Made by a program: the position numbers and the translations under genes. A stretch of DNA of 64,000 nucleotides, from assembly GCA_949744505.1 (NCBI GenBank), contig CATJXY010000050.1:1-64000 (forward strand), written 5' to 3'. Under the pieces are notes generated by a model. It had not been told where the DNA came from, made no database searches, and saw only the letters and a list, made by a program, of their open reading frames with translations. The DNA is from an uncultured Erysipelotrichaceae bacterium (GTDB taxonomy: Bacteria > Bacillota_I > Bacilli_A > Erysipelotrichales > Erysipelotrichaceae). Of this stretch, positions 35,118 to 43,157 are shown one piece after another; positions within the stretch are counted from its first letter, which is position 1, and each line of letters starts with the position of its first letter.

Positions 35118-36365
35118 CTAATTTCCTTTTTTATATCTAGTAATATTATATTCTTCGGTCAATTCATCTAAACCGTGTTCCTTTGATAATTTTTGATTCT
35201 GCATTGAAACGAACTTTAAATATTCGTTAGGAGTCATCCCCTTTTCCATTTCATATCCTTTATGAATCAACCCATTGACAGTTTTCAAATATTTTTTTCT
35301 AATTGGATCTAATAAATCTCTGCCTAATAATTTATTAATTTTTTTCTTCATGGAATCTTTCCATTCCTCTTTGGAAAAAACAAATGTTTTCTCTTCAAAA
35401 TCTCCCACATTTTCATATAATACTGTTTTTATTTTTCTGTAACTCAAATAAGCCATCCCAGCAAAGCAACATAATATTAAAATAACTACCAATATTTTTA
35501 TTTCTTCATAATGCTCCACGGCGCCTTGAATATTTTCCAAATCAGTCGGTAAAGATTCTTCTTCGAGAATCAGTTCTTCAACTGAGCTCTTTAAAGCTTC
35601 TTCTCCATCTTTCGTGTAACCGGTAGGATGAATTTTCAATGAAATTGACAAAATTGCTTGCAAGCCCCAATTAATCACTGTCCAAATATGCTTTAGTAAT
35701 TCTATTAATCCCATCATAGCTCCTAAAAACAGATACGGAAGCCATGTAACAATATTCTTTTGTAAGAAGATAAAAATTAAAGCAATAAAAAGGGAAAGTA
35801 AATTTACAAAAACAATATTGGAATGACTATTTACTTCTACTGACGAAACTTTATATTCTCTTATCAGATTCATTCTTACAAGATAAATAAGAGAAAATAT
35901 ACAGTAAAAAGTTGCAGTACTATTGATTGCTTCAAGATATTCCCCATTTCTTAAATACATGGTTATAAACCCGCTTAGAAAAAGAATGATAAGAAGTTTC
36001 TTTAATTCTTCCGGTAAATAGCTCTCTTTTTCCGATTTGATCCAAGCATAAAACCCACACCCTGTAAAATAAACACTTCCTAATAAAATAAAAACGATAT
36101 CTTCTCCATAAAGAAGCGTATAAGAAAGGATTCCGGATATCATAAAAATAATAAAAAAGAATATAGCTTTAGCTTGTTGATGCATCTTAGTTCTGAAAAA
36201 GAATATCTTAAGAACTAAGATGTAAATAATTGTTACCGGAAGGAAAATATTTAATAATCTGCCACAGAAAAAGTTCAACATACATACAATAAAAACAAAA
36301 TAAAGTGTCAAAGACTCATAAATAGATTCTATCAAAATTCCTAAGATATTATTGATATGATTCAT
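35118..36365 (-). CDS. Polytopic membrane protein with DUF4129-like C-terminus
   Basis: A 415-residue membrane protein with about eight hydrophobic segments in the first 235 residues, an acidic external loop (about 250-290), one more membrane segment (ILVVILILCCFAGMAYLSY) and a cytoplasmic C-terminus of DUF4129 type (RKKYLKTVNGLIHKGYEMEKGMTPNEYLKFV). In MoxR-DUF58 operons this place is usually taken by a transglutaminase-like membrane protein whose C-terminus is DUF4129; here no Cys-His-Asp transglutaminase core is visible, so that catalytic domain seems lost. It overlaps the DUF58 gene by 17 bp. Probably part of a cell-envelope complex. Confidence 0.7.
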   Translation of the reverse strand: MNHINNILGILIESIYESLTLYFVFIVCMLNFFCGRLLNIFLPVTIIYILVLKIFFFRTKMHQQAKAIFFFIIFMISGILSYTLLYGEDIVFILLGSVYFTGCGFYAWIKSEKESYLPEELKKLLIILFLSGFITMYLRNGEYLEAINSTATFYCIFSLIYLVRMNLIREYKVSSVEVNSHSNIVFVNLLSLFIALIFIFLQKNIVTWLPYLFLGAMMGLIELLKHIWTVINWGLQAILSISLKIHPTGYTKDGEEALKSSVEELILEEESLPTDLENIQGAVEHYEEIKILVVILILCCFAGMAYLSYRKIKTVLYENVGDFEEKTFVFSKEEWKDSMKKKINKLLGRDLLDPIRKKYLKTVNGLIHKGYEMEKGMTPNEYLKFVSMQNQKLSKEHGLDELTEEYNITRYKKGN

Positions 36366-37494
36366 TTGTATTCTTCTCCCCTTTCAATTTGTATAATTCG
36401 ATTGAACTATGAAGCAAAACTGTACAAGACCGATATACAAAAATTTTTATTTTATATCCAAATTTAGCTAATTGATTAAGCATTTTACTATACGGCTCAT
36501 TAATTTCGTAAATGAACATTATAAAAATTCGATTTTTCTTTTCAAATGAAGAAAAATTAGTCTTCATATAATCTATCGGGGAATATCCCGCATAATCAGA
36601 GATACAACTTAGAAAATCAAAAAGTTGGATCATATGAAGTTTTCCGGACGTCACTTCACATAAATCATTCATTTTGTTCTTCATTGTCAGATTTGTTGCC
36701 ATACCAAAAGGAATTTGATAACGATATGCTTCCTTTATCATAAACGCAATCATTTCAATAGAATTTTCAACAAATTCATCATAATCATGCTGAAAACGAT
36801 CTTTATATTCAGCAAAAAGAAATGCAACAATTTCCGTATCTGAAGTAGCATCATATTTTTTAACTAATAATCGATTAGACTTTGCACTGGCTTTCCAATC
36901 AATATCCTTCATGCTATCTCTTTGATCATATTCACGAACTCCCGAATAAAATATTGGGTCTTGAAGTATCCAACGAGATATAATTTGATTTCCTTGAAAA
37001 GAATTGGAATCAACAAAAGAAGATACTTCTTTATTTCCTCTTGGATGTACAAGGATCACTGTTTCTTGATTTTCAATCAAAGAAACATTTCTTATTCCAA
37101 CGAAATCTAAAAGTCGAACACTAACACGCAAAAGATAATAACCTCTTTTTCGGGGAATAAACTTAATTCTTTTTTTCACTTTTTGATAACTCAAAAGAGA
37201 CGTTGTAATTGTATAAACATATGTTGTTTGATCAATTTTCTCGGCTTGTACTATTTTTTTATCTGTTTCAATTTCAAAAGATGTAGGTAAAGTAAAAATA
37301 ATTTTGATAACGGGAAGAATCAACAATTTTTTATTCGTAATCTCAAAAGAATAAACAAGCGGATTTTCTATGCTGACTCTTTGTTTGTCAATACTGCTTT
37401 TTACTTCAACTTTATCACAACAATGCTTAGTAAAATAGTTTGCGAATAAAAGCACTGCGCCAAGAAATAAAAGTGCTGTACTAAATATTTGCAT
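36349..37494 (-). CDS. DUF58 domain protein (MoxR-associated)
   Basis: A 381-residue protein with an N-terminal hydrophobic segment (IFSTALLFLGAVLLFANYF), a beta-rich region and the DUF58 signature GVREYDQRDSMKDIDWKASAKSNRLLVKKYD split around residues 190-220, within a von Willebrand A-like fold. DUF58 proteins act with MoxR AAA+ ATPases, possibly in complex assembly or activation at the envelope. It starts 3 bp after the moxR stop. Confidence 0.85.
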   Translation of the reverse strand: MQIFSTALLFLGAVLLFANYFTKHCCDKVEVKSSIDKQRVSIENPLVYSFEITNKKLLILPVIKIIFTLPTSFEIETDKKIVQAEKIDQTTYVYTITTSLLSYQKVKKRIKFIPRKRGYYLLRVSVRLLDFVGIRNVSLIENQETVILVHPRGNKEVSSFVDSNSFQGNQIISRWILQDPIFYSGVREYDQRDSMKDIDWKASAKSNRLLVKKYDATSDTEIVAFLFAEYKDRFQHDYDEFVENSIEMIAFMIKEAYRYQIPFGMATNLTMKNKMNDLCEVTSGKLHMIQLFDFLSCISDYAGYSPIDYMKTNFSSFEKKNRIFIMFIYEINEPYSKMLNQLAKFGYKIKIFVYRSCTVLLHSSIELYKLKGEKNTNESYQ

Positions 37495-37496
37495 CC

Positions 37497-38447
37497 TTAT
37501 TGCCCTTTAAAGTCTTCTGTAGGAGCTTTAACATCCTTTAAAATTTCCTCTATAATTGAAGAAGGATTATTTTCATCAGAAAAAGTTAAATGATTTAAGA
37601 CAATGCGATGAGAAAACACATACGGTGCCAACAATTTAACATCATCCGGAAGTATATAAGAACGTCCTTTGATTGCTGCATATGCTTTCAAGCATTTAAC
37701 CATTTGTAGCGAAGCACGTGCACTGACTCCCAATGAAACAGCGGAATGATTTCTTGTTGCCTGGGCAAGATCAACAACATATGAATAAATTGCATCACTC
37801 ACAATCACGTTTTCTACTTCTTTTTTCAACATTTCTAAATCGTTCACTTCAATAACACATTGAATTTCATCAATCACATTTCTTGAACTATGATTTTTCA
37901 AAAGGCGAATTTCATCCTCTTTGCTTTGATACCCCAAACTCATTTTGATCATAAAACGATCAAGTTGTGCTTCCGGAAGAGGAAAAGTCCCTGTATTTTC
38001 TACCGGATTTTCTGTTGCCATAACAAAAAACGGTGAATTCAATTTTAATGTTGTTCCGTCAATACTTATTTGTCTTTCTTCCATTGCTTCAAGAAGTGCA
38101 GATTGGGTACGAGGAGCTGCACGGTTAATTTCATCTGCTAAAATCATTTGAGAAAAAAGCGGTCCTTTTCTAAATTCAAAATCTCCCTTAACTTGGTTAT
38201 AAAAATTTATTCCAATTAAATCACTTGGTATTAAATCAGGTGTAAATTGAATTCGCTTAAATTCCACATTCAAACTTTTAGCAATTGTTTTTGCCAACAT
38301 TGTTTTTCCTGTACCCGGAACATCTTCCAATAAAACATGCCCTTCTGACAAAAGACACATAAAAATTAAATCACTTGCTTGTTCGCATCCAACCATCACT
38401 TGGCTTACATTATTTCTTAATTTTTCTGATAATTCACAAACTCTCAT
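37497..38447 (-). CDS. MoxR-family AAA+ ATPase
   Basis: A 316-residue AAA+ chaperone-like ATPase with Walker A EDVPGTGKTMLAK, Walker B MILADEINRAAPRTQSALLEAMEE and sensor 1 FFVMATENPVE, ending in the lid helix domain. MoxR proteins remodel or activate partner complexes, here presumably the DUF58 and DUF4129 proteins encoded next. GAGAGG precedes the ATG; it is the first gene of the operon. Confidence 0.92.
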   Translation of the reverse strand: MRVCELSEKLRNNVSQVMVGCEQASDLIFMCLLSEGHVLLEDVPGTGKTMLAKTIAKSLNVEFKRIQFTPDLIPSDLIGINFYNQVKGDFEFRKGPLFSQMILADEINRAAPRTQSALLEAMEERQISIDGTTLKLNSPFFVMATENPVENTGTFPLPEAQLDRFMIKMSLGYQSKEDEIRLLKNHSSRNVIDEIQCVIEVNDLEMLKKEVENVIVSDAIYSYVVDLAQATRNHSAVSLGVSARASLQMVKCLKAYAAIKGRSYILPDDVKLLAPYVFSHRIVLNHLTFSDENNPSSIIEEILKDVKAPTEDFKGQ

Positions 38448-38501
38448 AAAAAACCTCTCTTTGTTTTATAAATTTTATCACTTTTTACAAGATAAATGTA
38501 T

Positions 38502-38525
38502 AAAAAAAGGAGTTTTTACTCCTTT
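38502..38525 (-). terminator. Terminator of the yqeH-mtnN operon
   Basis: Minus strand AAAGGAGT/ACTCCTTT around AAAA, followed by T residues. It includes the stop codon of the last gene. Confidence 0.88.
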
Positions 38526-39100
38526 ATCTTAAATTGAAAATCAAAATTTCTTTTTATCAAAAGAAAAATAGCAAGCATAATTCCTATAAAAATCCATCCC
38601 TGCCAACTATTGCTAAAACGATATCCCATAACATTGAAAAAAACAATGATAAAAATAAAAATTATTTTTGCAACAGGAATAAGTTTAAAAAATGAAGATA
38701 TTTTAAAATCCGAAAAACCTAGTATAACATTAAATAAATTTCCCGGTGCAAACGGACAACAATAAATCAGAAAAACATTAAATTCATTTAAAACAGGAAT
38801 ACGTTTTTTAGAAATTTGAGTAGACTTTTTAGTTTTTAAAAATATAGGTTTAATAATTTTTCTAACAATCACAAATACCAATAAGTTTCCAAGCGTTGTT
38901 CCAATCCATGAAGCAATCGTTCCTTTTACAATCCCGTAAACCGCTAAATTAAATGTAATAATAGCCAACAATGGTAATACCGGAAAAAAAGATTCAAGAC
39001 ATGCAAGACATAATGGTGCCAACAAGCCAAAACTTCTAAGTTGTTCAAGGACATTAAGCCAAAATTCAATTGAGCTTATATCCATCAACAAATCTCTCAT
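38516..39100 (-). CDS. TVP38/TMEM64 (VTT/DedA-like) membrane protein
   Basis: A 194-residue membrane protein with about five hydrophobic segments and the VTT-domain pattern: LACLESFFPVLPLLAIITFN, IASWIGTTLGNLLVFVIVRK, and FLIYCCPFAPGNLFNVILGFS. Related proteins are implicated in lipid scrambling or membrane homeostasis. The start overlaps the mtnN stop. Its specific role is not evident. Confidence 0.78.
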   Translation of the reverse strand: MRDLLMDISSIEFWLNVLEQLRSFGLLAPLCLACLESFFPVLPLLAIITFNLAVYGIVKGTIASWIGTTLGNLLVFVIVRKIIKPIFLKTKKSTQISKKRIPVLNEFNVFLIYCCPFAPGNLFNVILGFSDFKISSFFKLIPVAKIIFIFIIVFFNVMGYRFSNSWQGWIFIGIMLAIFLLIKRNFDFQFKIKE

Positions 39101-39801
39101 TAAATAGTATCAAATCCCTCTAATTGATCAACAACTTTATAGCACCATTCCGCACTTCTCTTTGACGCAATAACAACATATTCATCAAAAGCCAAATCAT
39201 TATTTTCTCTGAGTGTGATATCAGAAAGAGATCGTATAATAACAAACGGTTTATTAAAGTGTGTAGCTACTTGAGCCACTGCTGCCGCTTCCATTTCCGC
39301 ACAAAGTGCCTCAGGATAATATTTTAAAATTTCTGAAACTTGTTTTTCATTATAAATAAAACTATCTCCGGATACCATCGGCCCCACCCAAACTCTGTCT
39401 TTACTATTTATAACACTTTTAATTGCTTTCACATATCGTTCATCAGCACAATAACATGTCTTCGTTTGATCAAACCCTCTTGGCCAATTAAACGGAGTCA
39501 CATCTACATCATGATGAGCTACTTTCGTGGATACAACAACATCCAAAACTTCCTCATCATCTTTTAATCCTCCCGCTGTACCGATATTAATCAATCCCTT
39601 TACATCATAATGTTCACACAGTACGGTTGTCGTCATCGCAGCAGCGACTTTAGCGACTCCGCTTTTCATAATTACAACCGGGGTATGATTCATAATTCCT
39701 TCATAAAAATCAATGTTGTGGTATCGATTATGCTTCACATTCTTTGTAACATTCAGTATTTCCTGAATTTCTTCATCCATGGCGCCTATTATTCCGATCA
39801 T
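39100..39801 (-). CDS. mtnN: 5'-methylthioadenosine/S-adenosylhomocysteine nucleosidase
   Basis: A 233-residue enzyme that removes adenine from MTA and SAH, recycling products of SAM-dependent reactions. MIGIIGAMDEEIQEIL contains the general acid Glu12; NIGTAGGL, CAEMEAAAVAQVA and SLSDIT supply the other active-site residues. GGAGG precedes the ATG. It lies just after a SAM-dependent methyltransferase (yqeM), a fitting partner since that enzyme produces SAH. Confidence 0.95.
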   Translation of the reverse strand: MIGIIGAMDEEIQEILNVTKNVKHNRYHNIDFYEGIMNHTPVVIMKSGVAKVAAAMTTTVLCEHYDVKGLINIGTAGGLKDDEEVLDVVVSTKVAHHDVDVTPFNWPRGFDQTKTCYCADERYVKAIKSVINSKDRVWVGPMVSGDSFIYNEKQVSEILKYYPEALCAEMEAAAVAQVATHFNKPFVIIRSLSDITLRENNDLAFDEYVVIASKRSAEWCYKVVDQLEGFDTI

Positions 39802-40505
39802 TATTTTTTCCTCCCTACTATAAAAATCTTTTCTCCGCTAGTAATCCCTTCTTTATCAAAATCTGTTTTACATTCCACGGCAAAACCGATTTTTTCCATC
39901 ATTTTGATGATTTCTAACGGATCAAAAACCATTTGAAGATGTTCTTCTTCCTCAAGACCATTCGGTGTATAAAATGCAAGATGCTGATAAATTTTATTAT
40001 CTTCACTATTTATTGTCCATTGATAGCCGACTTCATCATCAAGCATCCCTTCTTCAATATATTCATCTTCAAATTCTTTCAGTCTATCTAATGAATGCAT
40101 ATCAAATAAAAATACACCTTTTTCATGAAGATGACTGTAAACATTTTCAAATAAAAGAGCCACTTCTTCATAGCTTTCGAGATAATTAAAACTATCGCAA
40201 TAACAACAAATTGTATCAAATTTTTTATCTGTCGTAAAATTTAACATATTCATGACTTCAAAAGAAAGATTCGGTAATACAGGTCTCTTGTTTGCTTCTT
40301 CAATCATCTTTTCAGATAAATCCGTTGCCATAACATTTTTACCATTCTCAGCAAGTTTATAAGCAAGATCTCCGCAACCACAAGCTAATTCTAAGAATTC
40401 ATTTCCTCTACAATGTTCCATTGTAAAGTCAAACCATCTTAAAACCGCTTCTTCTTCTTGAATCAAAGTTTCATAATACTTGGCAAGTGCATCATATCGA
40501 CTCAT
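39801..40505 (-). CDS. yqeM: SAM-dependent methyltransferase, YqeM-like
   Basis: A 234-residue class I methyltransferase. Motif I is FLELACGCGDLAYKLAENG, followed by VMATDLSEKMIEEANKR and the acidic FDTICCYCDSFNYL region. The substrate is unknown. Position after rsfS in the yqeH-yqeI-yqeK-rsfS-yqeM order is conserved in Firmicutes. The ATG overlaps the rsfS stop. Confidence 0.85.
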   Translation of the reverse strand: MSRYDALAKYYETLIQEEEAVLRWFDFTMEHCRGNEFLELACGCGDLAYKLAENGKNVMATDLSEKMIEEANKRPVLPNLSFEVMNMLNFTTDKKFDTICCYCDSFNYLESYEEVALLFENVYSHLHEKGVFLFDMHSLDRLKEFEDEYIEEGMLDDEVGYQWTINSEDNKIYQHLAFYTPNGLEEEEHLQMVFDPLEIIKMMEKIGFAVECKTDFDKEGITSGEKIFIVGRKK

Positions 40506-40837
40506 TGTAATCCCCTAATTCTTTTGACATCGCCCCATAAAGTTTCTAAATCATAAATACTTCTCTCTTCTGCCACAAATAAATGAACAATGACATCATA
40601 ACAATCAAGTAAGATCCAACGAGAATCTTTTCCTTCTATACTTTTTAATTTATATCCAGCTTTATAAACAGCTTCTTCAATATATTCAGCCAAGGCATTA
40701 TTCAGTCTTAAATTGCTCGCAGTTGCAATAACAAAATAGTCTGTTATTGGATTTTTATTTTCGAAATCTAAAACAACAATATCTTCTTCTTGCTTTGAAT
40801 TTAAATTACTTAAAATAATTTGTAATAATTCGTTCAC
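40502..40837 (-). CDS. rsfS: Ribosomal silencing factor RsfS
   Basis: A 111-residue RsfS/Iojap protein that binds L14 of the 50S subunit and blocks subunit joining in slow growth. Typical motifs: ENKNPITDYFVIATASN, RWILLDCYDVIVHLFV and YDLETLWGD. The start codon is GTG and overlaps the yqeK stop (GTGA), so translation is coupled. Confidence 0.94.
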   Translation of the reverse strand: MNELLQIILSNLNSKQEEDIVVLDFENKNPITDYFVIATASNLRLNNALAEYIEEAVYKAGYKLKSIEGKDSRWILLDCYDVIVHLFVAEERSIYDLETLWGDVKRIRGLQ

Positions 40838-41649
40838 ACTTTTTCTCCTTTTAAAAATTTTTGTTGATTGCTTTTAACATCGATTGCACCTTCTTTTAAA
40901 CTTCTTTTGGCAATCGCAAGTTGATCATCAATATTATACCCTCTGCCCGGATCAATCTTATCCGCAATAAAAATAATTCTGCTTAAATTTCCTTTATGAT
41001 CTCCCAATACATGATGTCTTACCGCATTGATAACTTTTTTATCTCTCAATCGCATGATATGCTTTAATACATATTCAGCTGTAAATTGGTGCCAAATCTT
41101 CGGGGAAAGCGAAATATATTGCGGATAAAAGAATTTCATAATTTGTTTTGCAGCTTCTTCCTCCATATTCTTACATAAATCATGAAGCATTCCGGCTTGC
41201 TCTGCTTTTTTCTCGTCTACATGATGAATAACGGCTAATTCTTTAGCTAACTTAGTCATAGAACGTACATGTGCTGCTCTTTTTTCAATACACCAAGCAT
41301 CAACAATCTGATCTAAATATAAAATATGATTATTTAAATAAAAATTCACACTGTTACAAGTTTTATTAAAGTGACCCTCACGCACCAACTTTTCATCATT
41401 TTCTTCAATAGGAATGATTTGTATTTCATCTTTATTAAATTTACAATCACATAAAAGTTTCATTTTTCGATACGGTTTAATTGCCAGTTTAACCATTTCA
41501 ACACGATCTTTATAAGAAGCAATTCCTTTTTCATCCACTCTAAAAAAAACAATTTGAAACTTTTTATTTTTTAAAAATTTTTTCGCAAGTTCTATATGCT
41601 GATTTGTAATTGGATCGAAAGAACCCTTTAAACAAACCGCTTTAATCAT
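40834..41649 (-). CDS. yqeK: YqeK-type HD hydrolase with a shortened NadD-like N-terminal domain
   Basis: A 271-residue protein. The last 160 residues form an HD phosphohydrolase of the YqeK (Ap4A-hydrolysing) family: HVRSMTKLAKELA, AGMLHDLCKNM and RHHVLGDHKGN. The first 105 residues resemble nicotinate mononucleotide adenylyltransferase: KGSFDPITNQHIELAKKF matches GSFDPIHxGH, but the domain is shortened and the ISSTxIR motif is not visible (ENDEKLVREGHF stands in its place). NadD activity is therefore doubtful. The start at 41649 has GAGG 6 nt upstream and overlaps the yqeI end. Confidence 0.82.
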   Translation of the reverse strand: MIKAVCLKGSFDPITNQHIELAKKFLKNKKFQIVFFRVDEKGIASYKDRVEMVKLAIKPYRKMKLLCDCKFNKDEIQIIPIEENDEKLVREGHFNKTCNSVNFYLNNHILYLDQIVDAWCIEKRAAHVRSMTKLAKELAVIHHVDEKKAEQAGMLHDLCKNMEEEAAKQIMKFFYPQYISLSPKIWHQFTAEYVLKHIMRLRDKKVINAVRHHVLGDHKGNLSRIIFIADKIDPGRGYNIDDQLAIAKRSLKEGAIDVKSNQQKFLKGEKV

Positions 41650-41938
41650 TTGGTACCTCAATGACATGATGCTTTTTACTTGGACGATATAGAAGAATGG
41701 TTCTTCCGATTACTTGAACAACTTCACTATGCGTATTTGCTGCCAAATCAAAGGTTAACTCTTCAAAATCTTCAACGCATGACTTTAAAACATTTACCTT
41801 TACTAATTCGTGTGCTTCCAATGAATCACTCACTGTGTTAAATAAATTATAAGAAAGTCCATCTTTTCCGATTTGAAATAACGATTTCTTCTTATTTCCG
41901 ATAGCTCTTAAATATTTTTTTTGTTTATTTGTTAACAT
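41642..41938 (-). CDS. yhbY: YhbY/YqeI ribosome-assembly RNA-binding protein
   Basis: A 98-residue CRS1-YhbY domain: LTNKQKKYLRAIGNKKKSLF, IGKDGLS at the usual place, and VQVIGRTILLYRPSK at the end. These proteins associate with pre-50S ribosomes. It is 1 bp after yqeH. Confidence 0.93.
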   Translation of the reverse strand: MLTNKQKKYLRAIGNKKKSLFQIGKDGLSYNLFNTVSDSLEAHELVKVNVLKSCVEDFEELTFDLAANTHSEVVQVIGRTILLYRPSKKHHVIEVPND

Positions 41939-41939
41939 A

Positions 41940-42998
41940 TTATATCATCGCCTTTCTAATTTCTACCCTTACATTTTCAGGAACATATAGTTCAATTGAT
42001 TTTACTGTTCCACTTATCGAACACCATCCCAAACCATGAATAACAAGATCAAATTTTTCTTTCATTGGTTTGAATGTTACTTTTCTAAAATGATGAAAAT
42101 CAGATTTTGAACATGGTTTCAGCATTTCTCCATAATGATTCTCCCATAATAAATCGGCATTTTCTATTTTACCACGATGAATTTGAAGCTGATTGCTCAT
42201 AAAGAATACAGCACTTCCTTTGATTCTTTCAAGATCAATCCTTGCCAATCCCCCAATTGCAAAACTTTGATTACCATAAACTTGAAAAATAATAGGTTTC
42301 ACACTCTTAGCGCAAATAATCGTTTTTAAATCTTTATCTGCCACTTCATTCAACATACTGCCTTTATTTTCAAGCCCTGGTGTGTCATAAAATACATATT
42401 CACTAGACTCAATTTTATTTAAGTTCAATGTTGTACCGGGATAACGAGAAACAGTTAGAATTCGTTCATTCCCCAACAATGCATTTATTAAAGTACTTTT
42501 CCCTGCATTCGCTTTTCCAACAAAAACAACATGATTTCCTTTTTTATATTTGGTGATGGAATCCAATACTTGTTCTCTTCCATCTTTTCCAAATGATCCT
42601 GTAATTACTAAATCTTGAATCCGAATATTCAATTCATCACATCTTCTTAAGACAAATTCCTTAATTTTTTGTAAAGACATCGTATCTGGTAAAATATCTC
42701 TTTTTGTTCCCACCATTAATACAGGATACTTTTTCAATTTTTCTTGCAATGCTACTATCATATTGGATTCGAAATCAAATAAATCTACTACCCAAACAAT
42801 CAAAGCATTTTCGAGTTTATCAATCTCATTCAAGCTCGTTTCATCGTCTATTCCCTGTGTCATTGAAATTGTTAAATCATCATAATGTGTAATTCTATAA
42901 CATCTTTGACAATAATCACTATTTTCTTTTGGGGTATATCCTATTTTTTTTGGTTCATCATATTGTAGTTCCACACCACAACCAATACATTTTTTCAT
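41940..42998 (-). CDS. yqeH: Ribosome biogenesis GTPase YqeH
   Basis: A 352-residue circularly permuted GTPase needed for 30S assembly. The N-terminal zinc site is CIGCGVELQY...YCQRCYRITHY. G4 (VGTKRDIL) precedes G1 (VGKANAGKSTLINALLG) and G3 (DTPGLE), the permuted order. The RNA-binding C-terminus follows. First gene of the operon, with its own promoter. Confidence 0.95.
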   Translation of the reverse strand: MKKCIGCGVELQYDEPKKIGYTPKENSDYCQRCYRITHYDDLTISMTQGIDDETSLNEIDKLENALIVWVVDLFDFESNMIVALQEKLKKYPVLMVGTKRDILPDTMSLQKIKEFVLRRCDELNIRIQDLVITGSFGKDGREQVLDSITKYKKGNHVVFVGKANAGKSTLINALLGNERILTVSRYPGTTLNLNKIESSEYVFYDTPGLENKGSMLNEVADKDLKTIICAKSVKPIIFQVYGNQSFAIGGLARIDLERIKGSAVFFMSNQLQIHRGKIENADLLWENHYGEMLKPCSKSDFHHFRKVTFKPMKEKFDLVIHGLGWCSISGTVKSIELYVPENVRVEIRKAMI

Positions 42999-43069
42999 AT
43001 TTTCCTCTAGTTTTGTTTGATAAAATCAAATCAACCAAACCATTTCTTTCTCTTCATTTATTCTTCTTT

Positions 43070-43098
43070 ATTATAGTGGAAGGAGTCTTTTTTTACAA
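43070..43098 (-). promoter_or_regulatory. Promoter of the yqeH operon
   Basis: Minus strand TTGTAA (43093-43098), 17 bp, TATAAT (43070-43075). A divergent TATAAT for the plus-strand gene lies at 43136-43141. Confidence 0.7.
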
Positions 43099-43135
43099 TT
43101 ATAAAGTTTTATGGTTCAAAATATAAGTTCTTTGT

Positions 43136-43141
43136 TATAAT
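43136..43141 (+). promoter_or_regulatory. Probable -10 of the FAD-dependent dehydrogenase gene
   Basis: A perfect TATAAT with only a weak -35 region. The predicted start is about 43148, immediately before the GGTG ribosome site, so the leader would be very short. Confidence 0.45.
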
Positions 43142-43157
43142 AAATGCGGTGATAAAA

